A DNA stretch of 64,000 nucleotides from Nocardia takedensis NBRC 100417 (GCF_000308695.1 NZ_BAGG01000081.1:34146-98145), one strand, 5' to 3'; numbered from the stretch's first letter, positions 1 to 8,788 are shown. The notes: a model not told the origin generated them from the sequence alone. A program made the numbers and translations.

Positions 1-66
1 AAGGACCCCAAGTCCACCCTGACCGCCGCGCAGGATCAGGGCCGCAAACTCCTCCCGGCCGCATGA
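1..66 (+). CDS. C-terminal end of an upstream gene, probably an ABC solute-binding protein
   Basis: Only the last 21 codons are in the window; they end ...GRKLLPAA followed by TGA at 64-66. The stop overlaps the ATG of the next gene (ATGA), so the two are translationally coupled. Because the following genes include two sugar-type ABC permeases, the missing partner is most simply the extracellular substrate-binding lipoprotein of the same importer. That assignment rests on context only; 21 residues are too few to identify a family. Confidence 0.45.
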   Translation, partial: KDPKSTLTAAQDQGRKLLPAA

Positions 67-947
67 GCGCGCGCGGCAACGGGTCGACCGTCGAGGACCA
101 CACGGCCCCGGTCACGGTCATCCAACTGACCGACACCCACCTACGGGCCGAAGGGGAGCTGGTGCACGGCGTGGTCGACACCCACGCCAACCTGCTCCGC
201 GTCCTGGACAGACTCACCGATGCCGGACGGCGCGTCGACGCGATCGTGCTGTCCGGCGACCTGGCCGACAACGGCGCTCCCCGGGCCTATCAACGGTTAC
301 GGGAGGCGGTCGAACCCGTTGCCGCGACGCTCGGCGCACGCCTGGTCTACGTCATGGGCAACCACGACGAACGCGTGGCGTTCGGCGCGGAACTGCTCGA
401 CCGCGAGGTCGATCCGACGACCACCCACGACAGCGTCGTCGAGGTCGCCGGACTGCGCATCGTCGCCCTGGACAGCACCATCCCGAATCACCACCACGGG
501 CGGCTGCTGCCCGAACAGCTCACCTGGCTGGCCGAGCAGCTGCGCACACCCGCGCCGCGCGGCACCCTGCTGGTGCTGCACCACCCGCCCGCGCCGTCGC
601 CGCTGCCCGGCCCGGACTTCCTGCGTCTGGAACAGCCGCGGGAACTGGCCGAGGTGATTCGCGGCACCGATGTCGGGCTGATCATCTGCGGGCACAACCA
701 TCTGACCGGGGCGGCGTCCCTGGCGGGCGTGCCCATCTGGCTCGGCCCCGCGCTGTCCTACCGGATCGACACCTTCGCTCCGGTCGGACGGCACCGCGGC
801 TGGGCCGGGTTCGGCTTCACCCGCGTCGACGTGCTCGGCGAGTCCATGGTCGCCTCGGCCGTCGAGCTGACCACCGCCACGCAGGTCTACGACCGCCCCG
901 AGCAAGAGGTCCTCGACCAGCTCGCGGCACTCGCCGAGCAGCGGTGA
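63..947 (+). CDS. Metallophosphoesterase, class III cyclic-nucleotide / glycerophosphodiester phosphodiesterase (Rv0805/GpdQ-like)
   Basis: 294-residue cytosolic binuclear metallophosphoesterase. The metal-ligand blocks appear in order: DTHL near residue 24, GDLADNG near 66, GNHDE near 99, HHPP near 176 and GHNH near 214. No signal peptide is visible. Overall sequence resembles mycobacterial Rv0805 and Enterobacter GpdQ, enzymes that cleave phosphodiesters such as cAMP (weakly), glycerophosphodiesters and model substrates. It overlaps the upstream gene by ATGA and lies 4 nt before the first permease, so it belongs to the transporter operon. A role in hydrolysing an imported phosphodiester, analogous to UgpQ in the E. 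coli ugp operon, is inference. A cAMP phosphodiesterase (CpdA) role is the main alternative. Confidence 0.85.
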   Translation: MSARGNGSTVEDHTAPVTVIQLTDTHLRAEGELVHGVVDTHANLLRVLDRLTDAGRRVDAIVLSGDLADNGAPRAYQRLREAVEPVAATLGARLVYVMGNHDERVAFGAELLDREVDPTTTHDSVVEVAGLRIVALDSTIPNHHHGRLLPEQLTWLAEQLRTPAPRGTLLVLHHPPAPSPLPGPDFLRLEQPRELAEVIRGTDVGLIICGHNHLTGAASLAGVPIWLGPALSYRIDTFAPVGRHRGWAGFGFTRVDVLGESMVASAVELTTATQVYDRPEQEVLDQLAALAEQR

Positions 948-951
948 TCCG

Positions 952-1941
952 ATGTTCGTCCTCGCGTACCCGTCCGCGCCGGTAGACCTCGAGGTCGAAC
1001 CGGCGGCGGACGGGGACCGCCCGTTGCCCGCGGCGCGGCCCGCCTCCGCCCGACGGCGGTCGCTGCTGCGCCGCGGACTGCGCGGACTGGTCCCCTACCT
1101 GTATCTCGCGCCCGCGCTGGCGATGTTGGTCATCTGGACCTACCGCCCGCTGGTCCAAGCCTTCGAACTCTCCACCTATTCGTGGAATCTGCTGCCGAGC
1201 CAGCCGATGAAACCGGTGGGCACCGCGAACTTCGAACGGCTGCTGGAACTTCCCGCGTTCTGGGATTCCCTGTCACGCACCGCCGTGCTGATCCTGGGCC
1301 TGCTCCCGTTCACCGTCGTGCTGCCGGTCGCGCTGGCGCTGGCCGGCCGTCGGGTCAGCCCCCGCGCCCGCACGATCTACCAGGCGTTCATCTTCACGCC
1401 CTTCCTCGTCGCGGGCGTCGCGGCGGCCGCGGTCTGGCGCTGGCTGCTGCATCCCGGCGGCGGCGTGGTCGGCCGACTGCTCGGCTCGGACCGCAACTGG
1501 GTCTACGACGTCGACACCGCCCAAGGCGTCATCATCGTCATCACCGGCTGGCAGTTGCTCGGCTTCGCGGTGCTGGTGGTGTGGGCCGGACTGGCGGGCA
1601 TCAGCCCCGACTACGACGAGGCGGCCCGCGTCGACGGCGCCTCCCCCGGCCAGATCCGGCGCTGGATCACCATGCCGCTGCTCTCGCCCACCCTGCTGTT
1701 CCTGGTGCTGACCACGGTCCTGCTCACCCCCACCCTGACCTTCCCGCTCATCGACTCGATGACCCAGGGCGGGCCCGCGCAGGCCACCACGAACATCTAC
1801 TACCTGCTGTGGGACTACGCCTTCCACAGCTTCGACGCCGGCCTCAGCGCCGCCGCCGGAGTCCTGCTGTTCGTCGGATTCGGCATCCTCGCGGGCGCAC
1901 TGGTGTGGCTGTCGGAAAGGTTGTCCTTCCATGATGATTGA
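952..1941 (+). CDS. ABC transporter permease, UgpA/MalF type
   Basis: 329-residue inner-membrane permease with about six membrane segments after a cytosolic N-terminus of roughly 45 residues. The conserved EAA loop, which docks on the ATPase, is visible as EAARVDGASPGQIRRW near residue 223. This is the binding-protein-dependent transport permease family used for sugars, sn-glycerol-3-phosphate and glycerophosphodiesters. The start lies 4 nt after the phosphodiesterase stop, and its end overlaps the next permease by 11 nt, so the two subunits are coupled and form the heterodimeric channel. Substrate is not determined by the sequence alone. Confidence 0.88.
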   Translation: MFVLAYPSAPVDLEVEPAADGDRPLPAARPASARRRSLLRRGLRGLVPYLYLAPALAMLVIWTYRPLVQAFELSTYSWNLLPSQPMKPVGTANFERLLELPAFWDSLSRTAVLILGLLPFTVVLPVALALAGRRVSPRARTIYQAFIFTPFLVAGVAAAAVWRWLLHPGGGVVGRLLGSDRNWVYDVDTAQGVIIVITGWQLLGFAVLVVWAGLAGISPDYDEAARVDGASPGQIRRWITMPLLSPTLLFLVLTTVLLTPTLTFPLIDSMTQGGPAQATTNIYYLLWDYAFHSFDAGLSAAAGVLLFVGFGILAGALVWLSERLSFHDD

Positions 1942-2743
1942 GCGATTGCGCGGCCTGGCCAGTCACGCGCTGCTCGCGGTGACCGCGCTGGTGTGCGTGT
2001 TCCCGATCTACTGGCTGTTCGCCACCTCGCTGCGCAGGCCCGGCGACGTCATGTCCCTCTCGCCGTTCCCCTGGCCGATGTCGGTGGACAACTACACCGA
2101 CGCCGCGCACAAGGTCGACGTCACCGGCTTGATCCTGAACACCTTCGCGGTGGCCTCGTTCGCCGCGATCGCCCAGTTGCTCATCGCGCTGTTCGCCTCC
2201 TACGCCTTCGTGATGTACACCTTCCCGTTGCAGCGCCTGCTCTACCTGGCCTTCGTCGGGATCTGGCTGGTGCCCTTCCAGGTGACGATGCTGCCGAACT
2301 ACGTGCTGCTCAACCAACTCGGCCTGATCGACACCCTGATCGGCACCGTCCTGCCGACACTGTGCTCGGCGCTGGGCGTGCTGCTGCTGCGCCAGCACAT
2401 GGCCGCCTTCCCGAAGGAACTGGTCGCCGCCGCCAAGATCGACGGCCGTTCGTCGTGGTCGATCCTGTGGACGGTGGTGGTGCCGAACCTGCGGCCCGCA
2501 CTGGCCGCGCTGGCGATCCTGCTGTTCATCAACGCCTGGAACGAGTACTTCTGGCCCGCTGTGGTGATGCGCCGCTCCAACGGCGTCCTGCAACTGGGAC
2601 TACGCAGCTTCATGGGCACCGAAGGCGACGACTGGGGTCCGATGATGGCATTGGCCGGTCTGGCCTGCCTGCCCGTGCTGGTGCTCTACCTGCTGCTGCA
2701 GCGGCACGTGGTCAACGCGTTCGTCCGCTCCGGCCTGAAGTGA
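1931..2743 (+). CDS. ABC transporter permease, UgpE/MalG type
   Basis: 270-residue partner permease with about six membrane segments. The EAA loop reads AAKIDGRSSWSILWTVVVPN near residue 156. Its start overlaps the end of the preceding permease, the usual arrangement for the two channel subunits. The stop at 2741-2743 abuts the stop of the convergent LysR gene with no spacer. No ATP-binding subunit is encoded downstream, so the ATPase must lie upstream of the window or be a shared MsmK/UgpC-like protein encoded elsewhere. Confidence 0.88.
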   Translation: MMIERLRGLASHALLAVTALVCVFPIYWLFATSLRRPGDVMSLSPFPWPMSVDNYTDAAHKVDVTGLILNTFAVASFAAIAQLLIALFASYAFVMYTFPLQRLLYLAFVGIWLVPFQVTMLPNYVLLNQLGLIDTLIGTVLPTLCSALGVLLLRQHMAAFPKELVAAAKIDGRSSWSILWTVVVPNLRPALAALAILLFINAWNEYFWPAVVMRRSNGVLQLGLRSFMGTEGDDWGPMMALAGLACLPVLVLYLLLQRHVVNAFVRSGLK

Positions 2744-3673
2744 TCACACCGGGACCGCGCGCTCCTCGGCCGCGTCGTCGCGCACCGCGGCGACGCAGTC
2801 GAGGAACAACTCCACCGCGGGATTGGGCTCCTCGGCCCGCCACACCGCGAACAGGTCCAGCGTCGGCACCGGGTCGAGCAGTTTCACCGCCACCGCGGCG
2901 CTGTCCGGACCGCCCATCTGCATCGACTGCGCCCGCGGCAGCGAGGCGAACCCGACGAAAGGACGCACCGACACCATGTGCATCGTCGCGCCGGGATCAT
3001 CGGCGGTCTGCGCCACGTCCAGGCTGATCCGATTGTCGGCGGCGGCGCGGAAGATCGAGTCGTACATGGCCGGACACTGCTCGCGGGCGAACAGCACGCA
3101 GCGCTGTTCGGCCAGTTCCGCGAACCGCACCCCCGAACGGCCCGCCCACCGGTGCGAGCGCCCCACCACCGCGACCAGCGGGATACGGTTCAACAGGCGG
3201 CGGTGCCGGAACTCGGCGGTGGTCGGATGCCCGTAGACCAGCGCGATGTCCAAGGTCCCCGCACGCAGGGCCGCCAACTGCGGCCCGGTGCGCTTCTCCC
3301 ACATCGAGATCACCACGTCCGGGTGCTCGTCGGCCATCCTGGTCAGCGCCTCGGGCAGCACATGTCTGCTGGCGGGCAGGTTGTAGCCGACGCTCAGCGA
3401 GCCGGAACGGCCCGCCGCCGCGGCTTTGGCGACTTCGGCGGCGCGGTCCATCTGGGCCACGATCAGCCGGGCCTGCCCCTCGAATTCCCGTCCCGCCGCC
3501 GTCAACCGCACTTCGTGCGAATTGCGCGACACCAGTTGCACATCCAACGAGCGCTCCAGTTTCTGGAGTTGCGCACTCAGACTGGGCTGGGTGAGATGTA
3601 GTCGCTGCGCCGCGCGACCGAAATGCAATTCCTCCGCGAGTGCGAGGAACGAAACAATATGCCGGAGCTCCAT
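2744..3673 (-). CDS. LysR-family transcriptional regulator
   Basis: 309-residue LysR regulator. The N-terminal winged helix-turn-helix is typical: MELRHIVSFLALAEELHFGR, then AAQRLHLTQPSLSAQLQKLE. It is followed by a linker helix and a two-lobed effector-binding domain. It is convergent with the transporter operon, and no divergent partner is present because secG lies upstream on the same strand. Its target therefore cannot be read from adjacency alone. Control of the phosphodiesterase/ABC operon is possible but unproven. Confidence 0.9.
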   Translation of the reverse strand: MELRHIVSFLALAEELHFGRAAQRLHLTQPSLSAQLQKLERSLDVQLVSRNSHEVRLTAAGREFEGQARLIVAQMDRAAEVAKAAAAGRSGSLSVGYNLPASRHVLPEALTRMADEHPDVVISMWEKRTGPQLAALRAGTLDIALVYGHPTTAEFRHRRLLNRIPLVAVVGRSHRWAGRSGVRFAELAEQRCVLFAREQCPAMYDSIFRAAADNRISLDVAQTADDPGATMHMVSVRPFVGFASLPRAQSMQMGGPDSAAVAVKLLDPVPTLDLFAVWRAEEPNPAVELFLDCVAAVRDDAAEERAVPV

Positions 3674-3777
3674 ACCGACTCCTTCCCGTGCTCGCCACCG
3701 TAATGCCGCCGAGTAACCGGGAATGAATCTGCCGGTAACGGCCGAGACCCTTCAGGTGGCCGACCGGTTGCCGGTAA

Positions 3778-4011
3778 TCAGGAGAACTTGATCTCCAGGC
3801 CGATTCCGAGAATGGCGATGAGCCACACCACACCCGTGAAGACCGTCACGCGGTCGAGGTTCTTCTCCACGACGGTGGAACCCGAAAGGCTCGACTGCAC
3901 GCCGCCGCCGAAAAGGCTGGACAGGCCTCCGCCCTTGGCGCGGTGCAGCAGCACCAGCAGCACCAGCAGCAGGCTGGTGATGATCAGGAGGATATCCAGG
4001 AACATCCGCAT
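3778..4011 (-). CDS. secG: Preprotein translocase subunit SecG
   Basis: 77-residue inner-membrane protein with two hydrophobic helices (near residues 4-22 and 55-75) around a cytosolic loop, LHRAKGGGLSSLFGGG. This is the characteristic SecG signature. SecG assists the SecYE channel. In mycobacteria secG follows the gap-pgk-tpi cluster. Here it lies on the same strand downstream of tpiA, but an exporter and a lipoprotein gene are inserted between them. It begins 58 nt after the MFS gene and may be read with it. Confidence 0.93.
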   Translation of the reverse strand: MRMFLDILLIITSLLLVLLVLLHRAKGGGLSSLFGGGVQSSLSGSTVVEKNLDRVTVFTGVVWLIAILGIGLEIKFS

Positions 4012-4069
4012 GGGCTCAGTCTATGGGTGCCCTCGACCTGCTCGCACACCGCCCCCGCCCGTTTTTTCC

Positions 4070-5704
4070 TCAACGCGCCGGTCGGCCCGCGGGTCGGCCC
4101 GGCTGCACGGCGACCAGGTGGGTCACCCGGTCCTCGCCGGTGGTGAATCGGGACACGTCCTGCTCGCGCAACCGGTCCTGCGCGGTCAGGCGCACCTGGT
4201 GCTGGTGCATGTGCTCGGCCCAGGACCGCACCACGAACGCCTCCACATAGCGGTCGTGACTGCCGACGTCGCGGTAGAGCCGCCACTCCATCGCCCCGGT
4301 CCGCTGGCGGGAACGGCCGACGAAGACCATCGCCGCCAAGAAGTCCTCGGTGTGCTCGGCGGGCACGTCGTAGGTCCGCAGCACCAGCACCGGACCGTCC
4401 AAGGGATCGGGTTCGACCACCAACTGCGGTTCCGGCCAGAACGCCGACGGGGTGAGGTCCAGTTCCTCGGCGTTGTGCCGGATCGGCAGCCAGATCGTGC
4501 TCACCGCGCACACGGCCAGCAGTCCGGCGGCGATCAGCAGCGCCGAGACCGTGCCCACCGCGCCCGCCACCAGACCCCACACCAACGAGCCGACGGCCTG
4601 ACCGCCCATGAACACCAGCATGTACACCGACAGCCCGCGCGCCCGCACCCACGCGGGCAGCAGCAACTGCATGGTCGAGTTCATCGTCGACATCGCCAAC
4701 AGCCAGGCCAGGCCCGCGCCGACCAGCAGCACCAGCACCACCGGCAGCGAGCGCAGCAGCACCGCGCCCGCACTGGCCGCCCCGAACAGGACCGCGGCGG
4801 CGGTCAGACGCTGGGTGGGCGTCAGGACCGTGCGGATGCGCGCCAGCAGCAGCGCGCCCAGGACCGCGCCGACGCCGAGCGCGCCGAGCATGACGCCGTA
4901 ACCGGAGGACGACAGGTTCAACCGGTCGCGGGCGATCACCGGCAGCAGCGCCCACAGCGCGCTGGCCGGTGCGATGAACAGGATCGAACGCAGCAGCACC
5001 CGCCGGATCGCGGGCGCGGCGCGGATGAACCGGGTGCCCGCCTGCAACGCCGCCAACGGTCGCTCACTGGGCAGGACCCGGTCGGTGGGCGGGCGCTTCC
5101 AGAACAGCAGCACCGCGACGATGCCGCCGAAGGACACCGCGTTCAGCGCGAACACCAGCGTCGGACCCGACAGCGACACCAGCACGCCCGCCAGCGCGGG
5201 GCCCACGGCCCGGCCGATGTTGATGTTCATCGAGCCCAGCGCGGCGGCCGAGGGGATCTGCGCGCGCGGGACCAATTCCGGCTGGATGGCCTGCCAGGCG
5301 GGCGCGGTCAGCGCTTGACCGCAGCCCAGCAGGAACAGCAGCGTCAACAGCACCGCCGGGGTGGTGTTGCCGGTCGCCGTGAACACCGCCAGGACCGTGG
5401 CCAGCACGGCCATCGTCGTCTGCGCCGAGAGCAGCAGCCTGCGCCGGTCCACCAGATCCGCGAGCACCCCCGACGGAATCGACAGCAACATCACCGGCAG
5501 GGTGATCGCCGTCTGGACCAGCGATACCAGCGTCGCCGCGTTCGGTTCGTCCACCAGGATCCACTGCGCGCCGACGGTCTGCATCCAGGTCCCCATGTTG
5601 GAGACCAGTTGCGCGATCCACAGGGCCCGATAGATCGGCGAGCGCAACGGCGTCCAGGTCGACAACGGGGTCGTCGCGTCGGCTGTGGTCACTCGATCGA
5701 GCAT
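4070..5704 (-). CDS. MFS exporter of the EntS/DUF894 (MFS_3) class with C-terminal soluble domain
   Basis: 544-residue major facilitator. After a short N-terminus, TPLRSPIYRALWIAQLVSN leads into about eleven to twelve membrane helices up to residue 410. The last ~130 residues form a soluble domain reminiscent of antibiotic-biosynthesis-monooxygenase folds, including MEWRLYRDVGSHDRYVEAF and WAEHMHQHQVRLTAQDR. This two-part layout is typical of PF05977 exporters related to the enterobactin exporter. The substrate is unknown. The annotated ATG at 5704 lies inside a TATGCT hexamer that sits 7 nt before an in-frame GTG at 5692, so a leaderless start at 5692 is an alternative. The gene is divergent from the META lipoprotein. 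Confidence 0.87.
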   Translation of the reverse strand: MLDRVTTADATTPLSTWTPLRSPIYRALWIAQLVSNMGTWMQTVGAQWILVDEPNAATLVSLVQTAITLPVMLLSIPSGVLADLVDRRRLLLSAQTTMAVLATVLAVFTATGNTTPAVLLTLLFLLGCGQALTAPAWQAIQPELVPRAQIPSAAALGSMNINIGRAVGPALAGVLVSLSGPTLVFALNAVSFGGIVAVLLFWKRPPTDRVLPSERPLAALQAGTRFIRAAPAIRRVLLRSILFIAPASALWALLPVIARDRLNLSSSGYGVMLGALGVGAVLGALLLARIRTVLTPTQRLTAAAVLFGAASAGAVLLRSLPVVLVLLVGAGLAWLLAMSTMNSTMQLLLPAWVRARGLSVYMLVFMGGQAVGSLVWGLVAGAVGTVSALLIAAGLLAVCAVSTIWLPIRHNAEELDLTPSAFWPEPQLVVEPDPLDGPVLVLRTYDVPAEHTEDFLAAMVFVGRSRQRTGAMEWRLYRDVGSHDRYVEAFVVRSWAEHMHQHQVRLTAQDRLREQDVSRFTTGEDRVTHLVAVQPGRPAGRPAR

Positions 5705-5744
5705 AATCCCCGGTCACCACGGGTCCGACCATCCGGGGCGTGAG

Positions 5745-5750
5745 TACCAT
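5745..5750 (+). promoter_or_regulatory. -10 hexamer for leaderless META lipoprotein transcript
   Basis: TACCAT lies 7 nt before the ATG at 5758. This spacing would put transcription initiation at or next to the start codon. It is the reason for preferring ATG 5758 over the upstream GTG at 5740, which lies upstream of the hexamer. Confidence 0.5.
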
Positions 5751-5757
5751 CGCACCC

Positions 5758-6603
5758 ATGACGGCACTGCTGGCACGTCTCGCACCGCTGCTCCTGGCGT
5801 CCGCGCTCGTCGCGGGCTGCTCCGACACCGAATCCACCGCGGAACCCAGCACCACCCCCACCCCGACGCAATCGACGACCGCCGCCCCCACCACCACCGC
5901 ACCCCCGGCGTCCGACACGCCCATGGGCCACTCCTACGTCTCCACCTCGGTCGAAGGCGACCCCATCCCCGGGGACGGACAGCTGACCCTCGTCTTCGCC
6001 GCCGACCAACTCAGCGCCAACGCGGGCTGCAACACCTTCGCCGGCTCCGTGACCTTCGACGACGGCGTCCTGCGCACCGGTCAGCTCTCGGCCACCCTGA
6101 TGAGCTGCCCGCCGCCGCAGGGCGACGCGGACGGGTGGGTCGAGGGCCTGCTCAGCGCCTCCCCGGCCTGGCGGCTGGACGGCAGCACGCTGACGCTGCG
6201 CACCGCCGACCGCACCGTCACTCTGTCCGACAAGAACGCCGGCGAGGCGAAGAAACCGCTGAAGGGCACCGAGTGGGTCGTCACCGGCTACAGCACCGCC
6301 GACGCCTTCACCACCTCCCAAGCCCTCACCGACGCGCGCCCCACCCTGACCATCGCCGAGGACGGCGCGGTCACCGGCACGACGGGGTGCAACCGCATCA
6401 CCGGCGGGGCCGAGGTCGACCCGTCCGGATCGCCGATCACCTTCCGGGTCGCCACGACCCGGATGGCCTGCGCGCCCGAGGTCATGGAGGTCGAGAACGC
6501 CGTCCTGCGCACCCTCGACGGCACGGCCACCGCCACCCTGGAGGGTGACACCCTCGTCCTGCGCAACGCCAACGGCAGCGGACTCACCTTGCGCGCCGCC
6601 TAG
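5758..6603 (+). CDS. Lipoprotein with two META (HslJ-like) domains
   Basis: 281 residues. A lipoprotein signal peptide with lipobox ASALVAGC puts the acylated cysteine near residue 21. A Thr/Pro-rich linker follows, then two META repeats, each built around an internal motif of the form GCNTF / GCNRI and a second cysteine (LMSCPP, RMACAP). META/HslJ domains occur in secreted or outer-surface lipoproteins tied to stress or novobiocin resistance; the molecular function here is unknown. The start is chosen from the -10 hexamer; an in-frame GTG at 5740 would add six residues. The gene ends before a strong hairpin shared with convergent tpiA. Confidence 0.85.
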   Translation: MTALLARLAPLLLASALVAGCSDTESTAEPSTTPTPTQSTTAAPTTTAPPASDTPMGHSYVSTSVEGDPIPGDGQLTLVFAADQLSANAGCNTFAGSVTFDDGVLRTGQLSATLMSCPPPQGDADGWVEGLLSASPAWRLDGSTLTLRTADRTVTLSDKNAGEAKKPLKGTEWVVTGYSTADAFTTSQALTDARPTLTIAEDGAVTGTTGCNRITGGAEVDPSGSPITFRVATTRMACAPEVMEVENAVLRTLDGTATATLEGDTLVLRNANGSGLTLRAA

Positions 6604-6637
6604 TTTCGTTCCCCGAACGACAGCGTTCCCGGAGACG

Positions 6638-6675
6638 GCGAAGGCCCGCGGATCCTACGATCCGCGGGCCTTCGC
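6638..6675. terminator. Bidirectional terminator hairpin between META lipoprotein and tpiA
   Basis: A perfect 17-bp stem (6638-6654 with 6659-6675) encloses the tetraloop CTAC. It lies between convergent genes, 34 nt after the lipoprotein stop and about 95 nt beyond the tpiA stop. There is no long T-run, which is typical of actinobacterial terminators. Confidence 0.8.
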
Positions 6676-6769
6676 ACGCTGTTGTCGCCCGATCCGGGCG
6701 GCGGTCACCATTCGCCTGAGCGAGCGGCGGCACCATCGCCCGATCAGGGCTGCGGCACCGGTTCCCCGA

Positions 6770-7555
6770 TCAGGGCAGCGGCCCGCCCGCGGCGATCGCC
6801 GAGAGCGTGGCGAATTCGTCGCCCTTGAGCGAGGCCCCGCCGACCAGCGCGCCGTCGACATCGGTCTGCCCGACCAGTTCGCCGACGTTCTTGGCGTTCA
6901 CCGAACCGCCGTAGAGCACCCGCACCCCGGCCGCGACTTCCGCGGAGGCCAGCTTCGCCAGTTCGCCGCGGATCGCCCCGCAGACCTCCTGGGCGTCCGC
7001 CGCGCTCGCGACCTTGCCGGTGCCGATCGCCCACACGGGCTCGTAGGCGATGACGACCTTCGAGATCTCCTCGGCCGAGAGCCCTTTCAGCGAACCGCGC
7101 AACTGCTCGAGGTTGTACGCGACGTGCGTGCCCGCCTCGCGGATGTCCAGGCCCTCGCCGATGCACACGATCGGGGTGATCGCGTGCTTCAACGCCTGCT
7201 TGGCCTTGGCCAGCACCGTCGCGTCGTCCTCGCCGTGGTACTGCCGACGCTCGGAGTGGCCGACCACCACGAACGAGCAGCCCAGCTTGGCCAGCATGGC
7301 CGCGCTGATCTCACCGGTGTAGGCGCCCGACTCGTGGGTCGAGACATCCTGCGCGCCATAGGTGATCAGCAGTTTGTCGCCTTCGACCAGGGTCTGCACG
7401 CTGCGGAGGTCGGTGAACGGCGGGATGACCGTCACGTCGACCTTCGCGAAGTACTTCTCCGGCAGCGCGAAGGCGATCTTCTGGACCAGGGCGATGGCCT
7501 CGAGGTGATTGAGGTTCATCTTCCAGTTGCCCGCGATCAGCGGTGTCCGTGCCAT
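6770..7555 (-). CDS. tpiA: Triosephosphate isomerase
   Basis: 261 residues, full length. It interconverts glyceraldehyde-3-phosphate and dihydroxyacetone phosphate in glycolysis and gluconeogenesis. Active-site elements are visible: NWKMN lysine near residue 11, VVGHSERRQ histidine near 98 and the catalytic glutamate in AYEPVWAIGTGK near 170, followed by the flexible loop. It is the last gene of the gapA-pgk-tpiA operon and starts 3 nt after the pgk stop. It ends before a strong hairpin. Confidence 0.97.
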   Translation of the reverse strand: MARTPLIAGNWKMNLNHLEAIALVQKIAFALPEKYFAKVDVTVIPPFTDLRSVQTLVEGDKLLITYGAQDVSTHESGAYTGEISAAMLAKLGCSFVVVGHSERRQYHGEDDATVLAKAKQALKHAITPIVCIGEGLDIREAGTHVAYNLEQLRGSLKGLSAEEISKVVIAYEPVWAIGTGKVASAADAQEVCGAIRGELAKLASAEVAAGVRVLYGGSVNAKNVGELVGQTDVDGALVGGASLKGDEFATLSAIAAGGPLP

Positions 7556-7558
7556 CGC

Positions 7559-8788
7559 TCAGCCCTCCGCGGCTTCGTCGGCGAGCACGCTGATGCCCGG
7601 GAGTTGCTTGCCCTCGAGGTATTCCAGCGACGCGCCGCCGCCGGTCGAGATGTGCGAGAAACCGTCCTCGGGAAGTCCGAGGCTGCGCACGGCCGCGGCC
7701 GAATCGCCGCCGCCGACCACGGTGAACGCGCCCTTGCCGGTCGCGGTCACGATCGCCTCGGCCACCCCGCGGGTGCCCGCGGCGAACTTCTCGAACTCGA
7801 ACACGCCCATCGGGCCGTTCCAGAACACCGTCTTCGCCTCGGTCAGCAGCGCCGCGAACCGGTCCACCGACTCCGGGCCGATGTCCAGGCCCATCCAGTC
7901 CTCGGGGATCTCGTTGGCGTGCACCACCTTCGACTCCGCGTCGGCGGCGAACTTCTCGGCCACCACGATGTCGCGCGGCAGGTGGATGACATCGGCGTAG
8001 CGATCGAGCAGGCCCTTGCAGGTGTCGATCATCTCCTGCTGCAACAGCGAGGAGCCCACCGGCAGACCCTGTGCGGCCAAGAAGGTGAAGCACATGCCGC
8101 CGCCGATCACCAGGGTGTCGACCTTGGGGGCCAGCGCCTCGATGACGGCCAGCTTGTCCGACACCTTGGAACCGCCGAGCACGACCGCGTAGGGCCGCCG
8201 GGGATCCTCGGTCAGCTTCGCCAGCACCTCGACCTCGGCGGCGACCAGCGTGCCCGCGTAGTGCGGCAGCAACTTGGCCACGTCGTAGACCGAAGCCTGT
8301 TCGCGGTGCACGACGCCGAACCCGTCGGAGACGAACGCGCCGTCCTCGCCGACCAGTTCGACCAGCGCCGCGGCCAGCTTGCCGCGCTCGCCCGCGTCCT
8401 TGCTGGTCTCGCGCGCGTCGAAGCGCACGTTCTCCAGCAGCAGCACGTCACCGTCGGTGAGGCCCTCCGAGCGCGACAGCGCGTCGTAGCCGACCACGTC
8501 GCCCGCCAACTGCACGTTGCGGCCGAGCAGATCGGCCAGCTTCGCCGCCACCGGCGCGAGGGAGTACTTCGGATCGGGCTCGCCCTTGGGCCTGCCCAGA
8601 TGCGCGGTCACGACCACCTTCGCACCCGCCTCGACCAGCGCCTTCAGCGTCGGCACCGAGGCGATGATCCGGCCCGGATCGGTGATCTGCCCGTCCTCGT
8701 CCAGAGGGACGTTCAGGTCGGAGCGCACCAGTACGCCCCGACCTTCGACACCCTCGGCCAGCAGATCCTGGAGTGTCCTGATCGCCAT
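7559..8788 (-). CDS. pgk: Phosphoglycerate kinase
   Basis: 409 residues, full length. It transfers phosphate from 1,3-bisphosphoglycerate to ADP. The N-terminal substrate-binding motif RSDLNVPLDEDG and the hinge motif VLGGSKVSDKL are present, and the nucleotide-binding C-terminal lobe contains GGGDSAAAV. It is the middle gene of the three-gene glycolytic operon, with 3-nt spacers on both sides that imply tight co-translation. Confidence 0.97.
   Translation of the reverse strand: MAIRTLQDLLAEGVEGRGVLVRSDLNVPLDEDGQITDPGRIIASVPTLKALVEAGAKVVVTAHLGRPKGEPDPKYSLAPVAAKLADLLGRNVQLAGDVVGYDALSRSEGLTDGDVLLLENVRFDARETSKDAGERGKLAAALVELVGEDGAFVSDGFGVVHREQASVYDVAKLLPHYAGTLVAAEVEVLAKLTEDPRRPYAVVLGGSKVSDKLAVIEALAPKVDTLVIGGGMCFTFLAAQGLPVGSSLLQQEMIDTCKGLLDRYADVIHLPRDIVVAEKFAADAESKVVHANEIPEDWMGLDIGPESVDRFAALLTEAKTVFWNGPMGVFEFEKFAAGTRGVAEAIVTATGKGAFTVVGGGDSAAAVRSLGLPEDGFSHISTGGGASLEYLEGKQLPGISVLADEAAEG

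Noticed and set aside
2741..2750. GTGATCAC palindrome at the end of the ABC operon
   Set aside because: It has no spacer, overlaps two convergent stop regions, and does not fit a CRP site.
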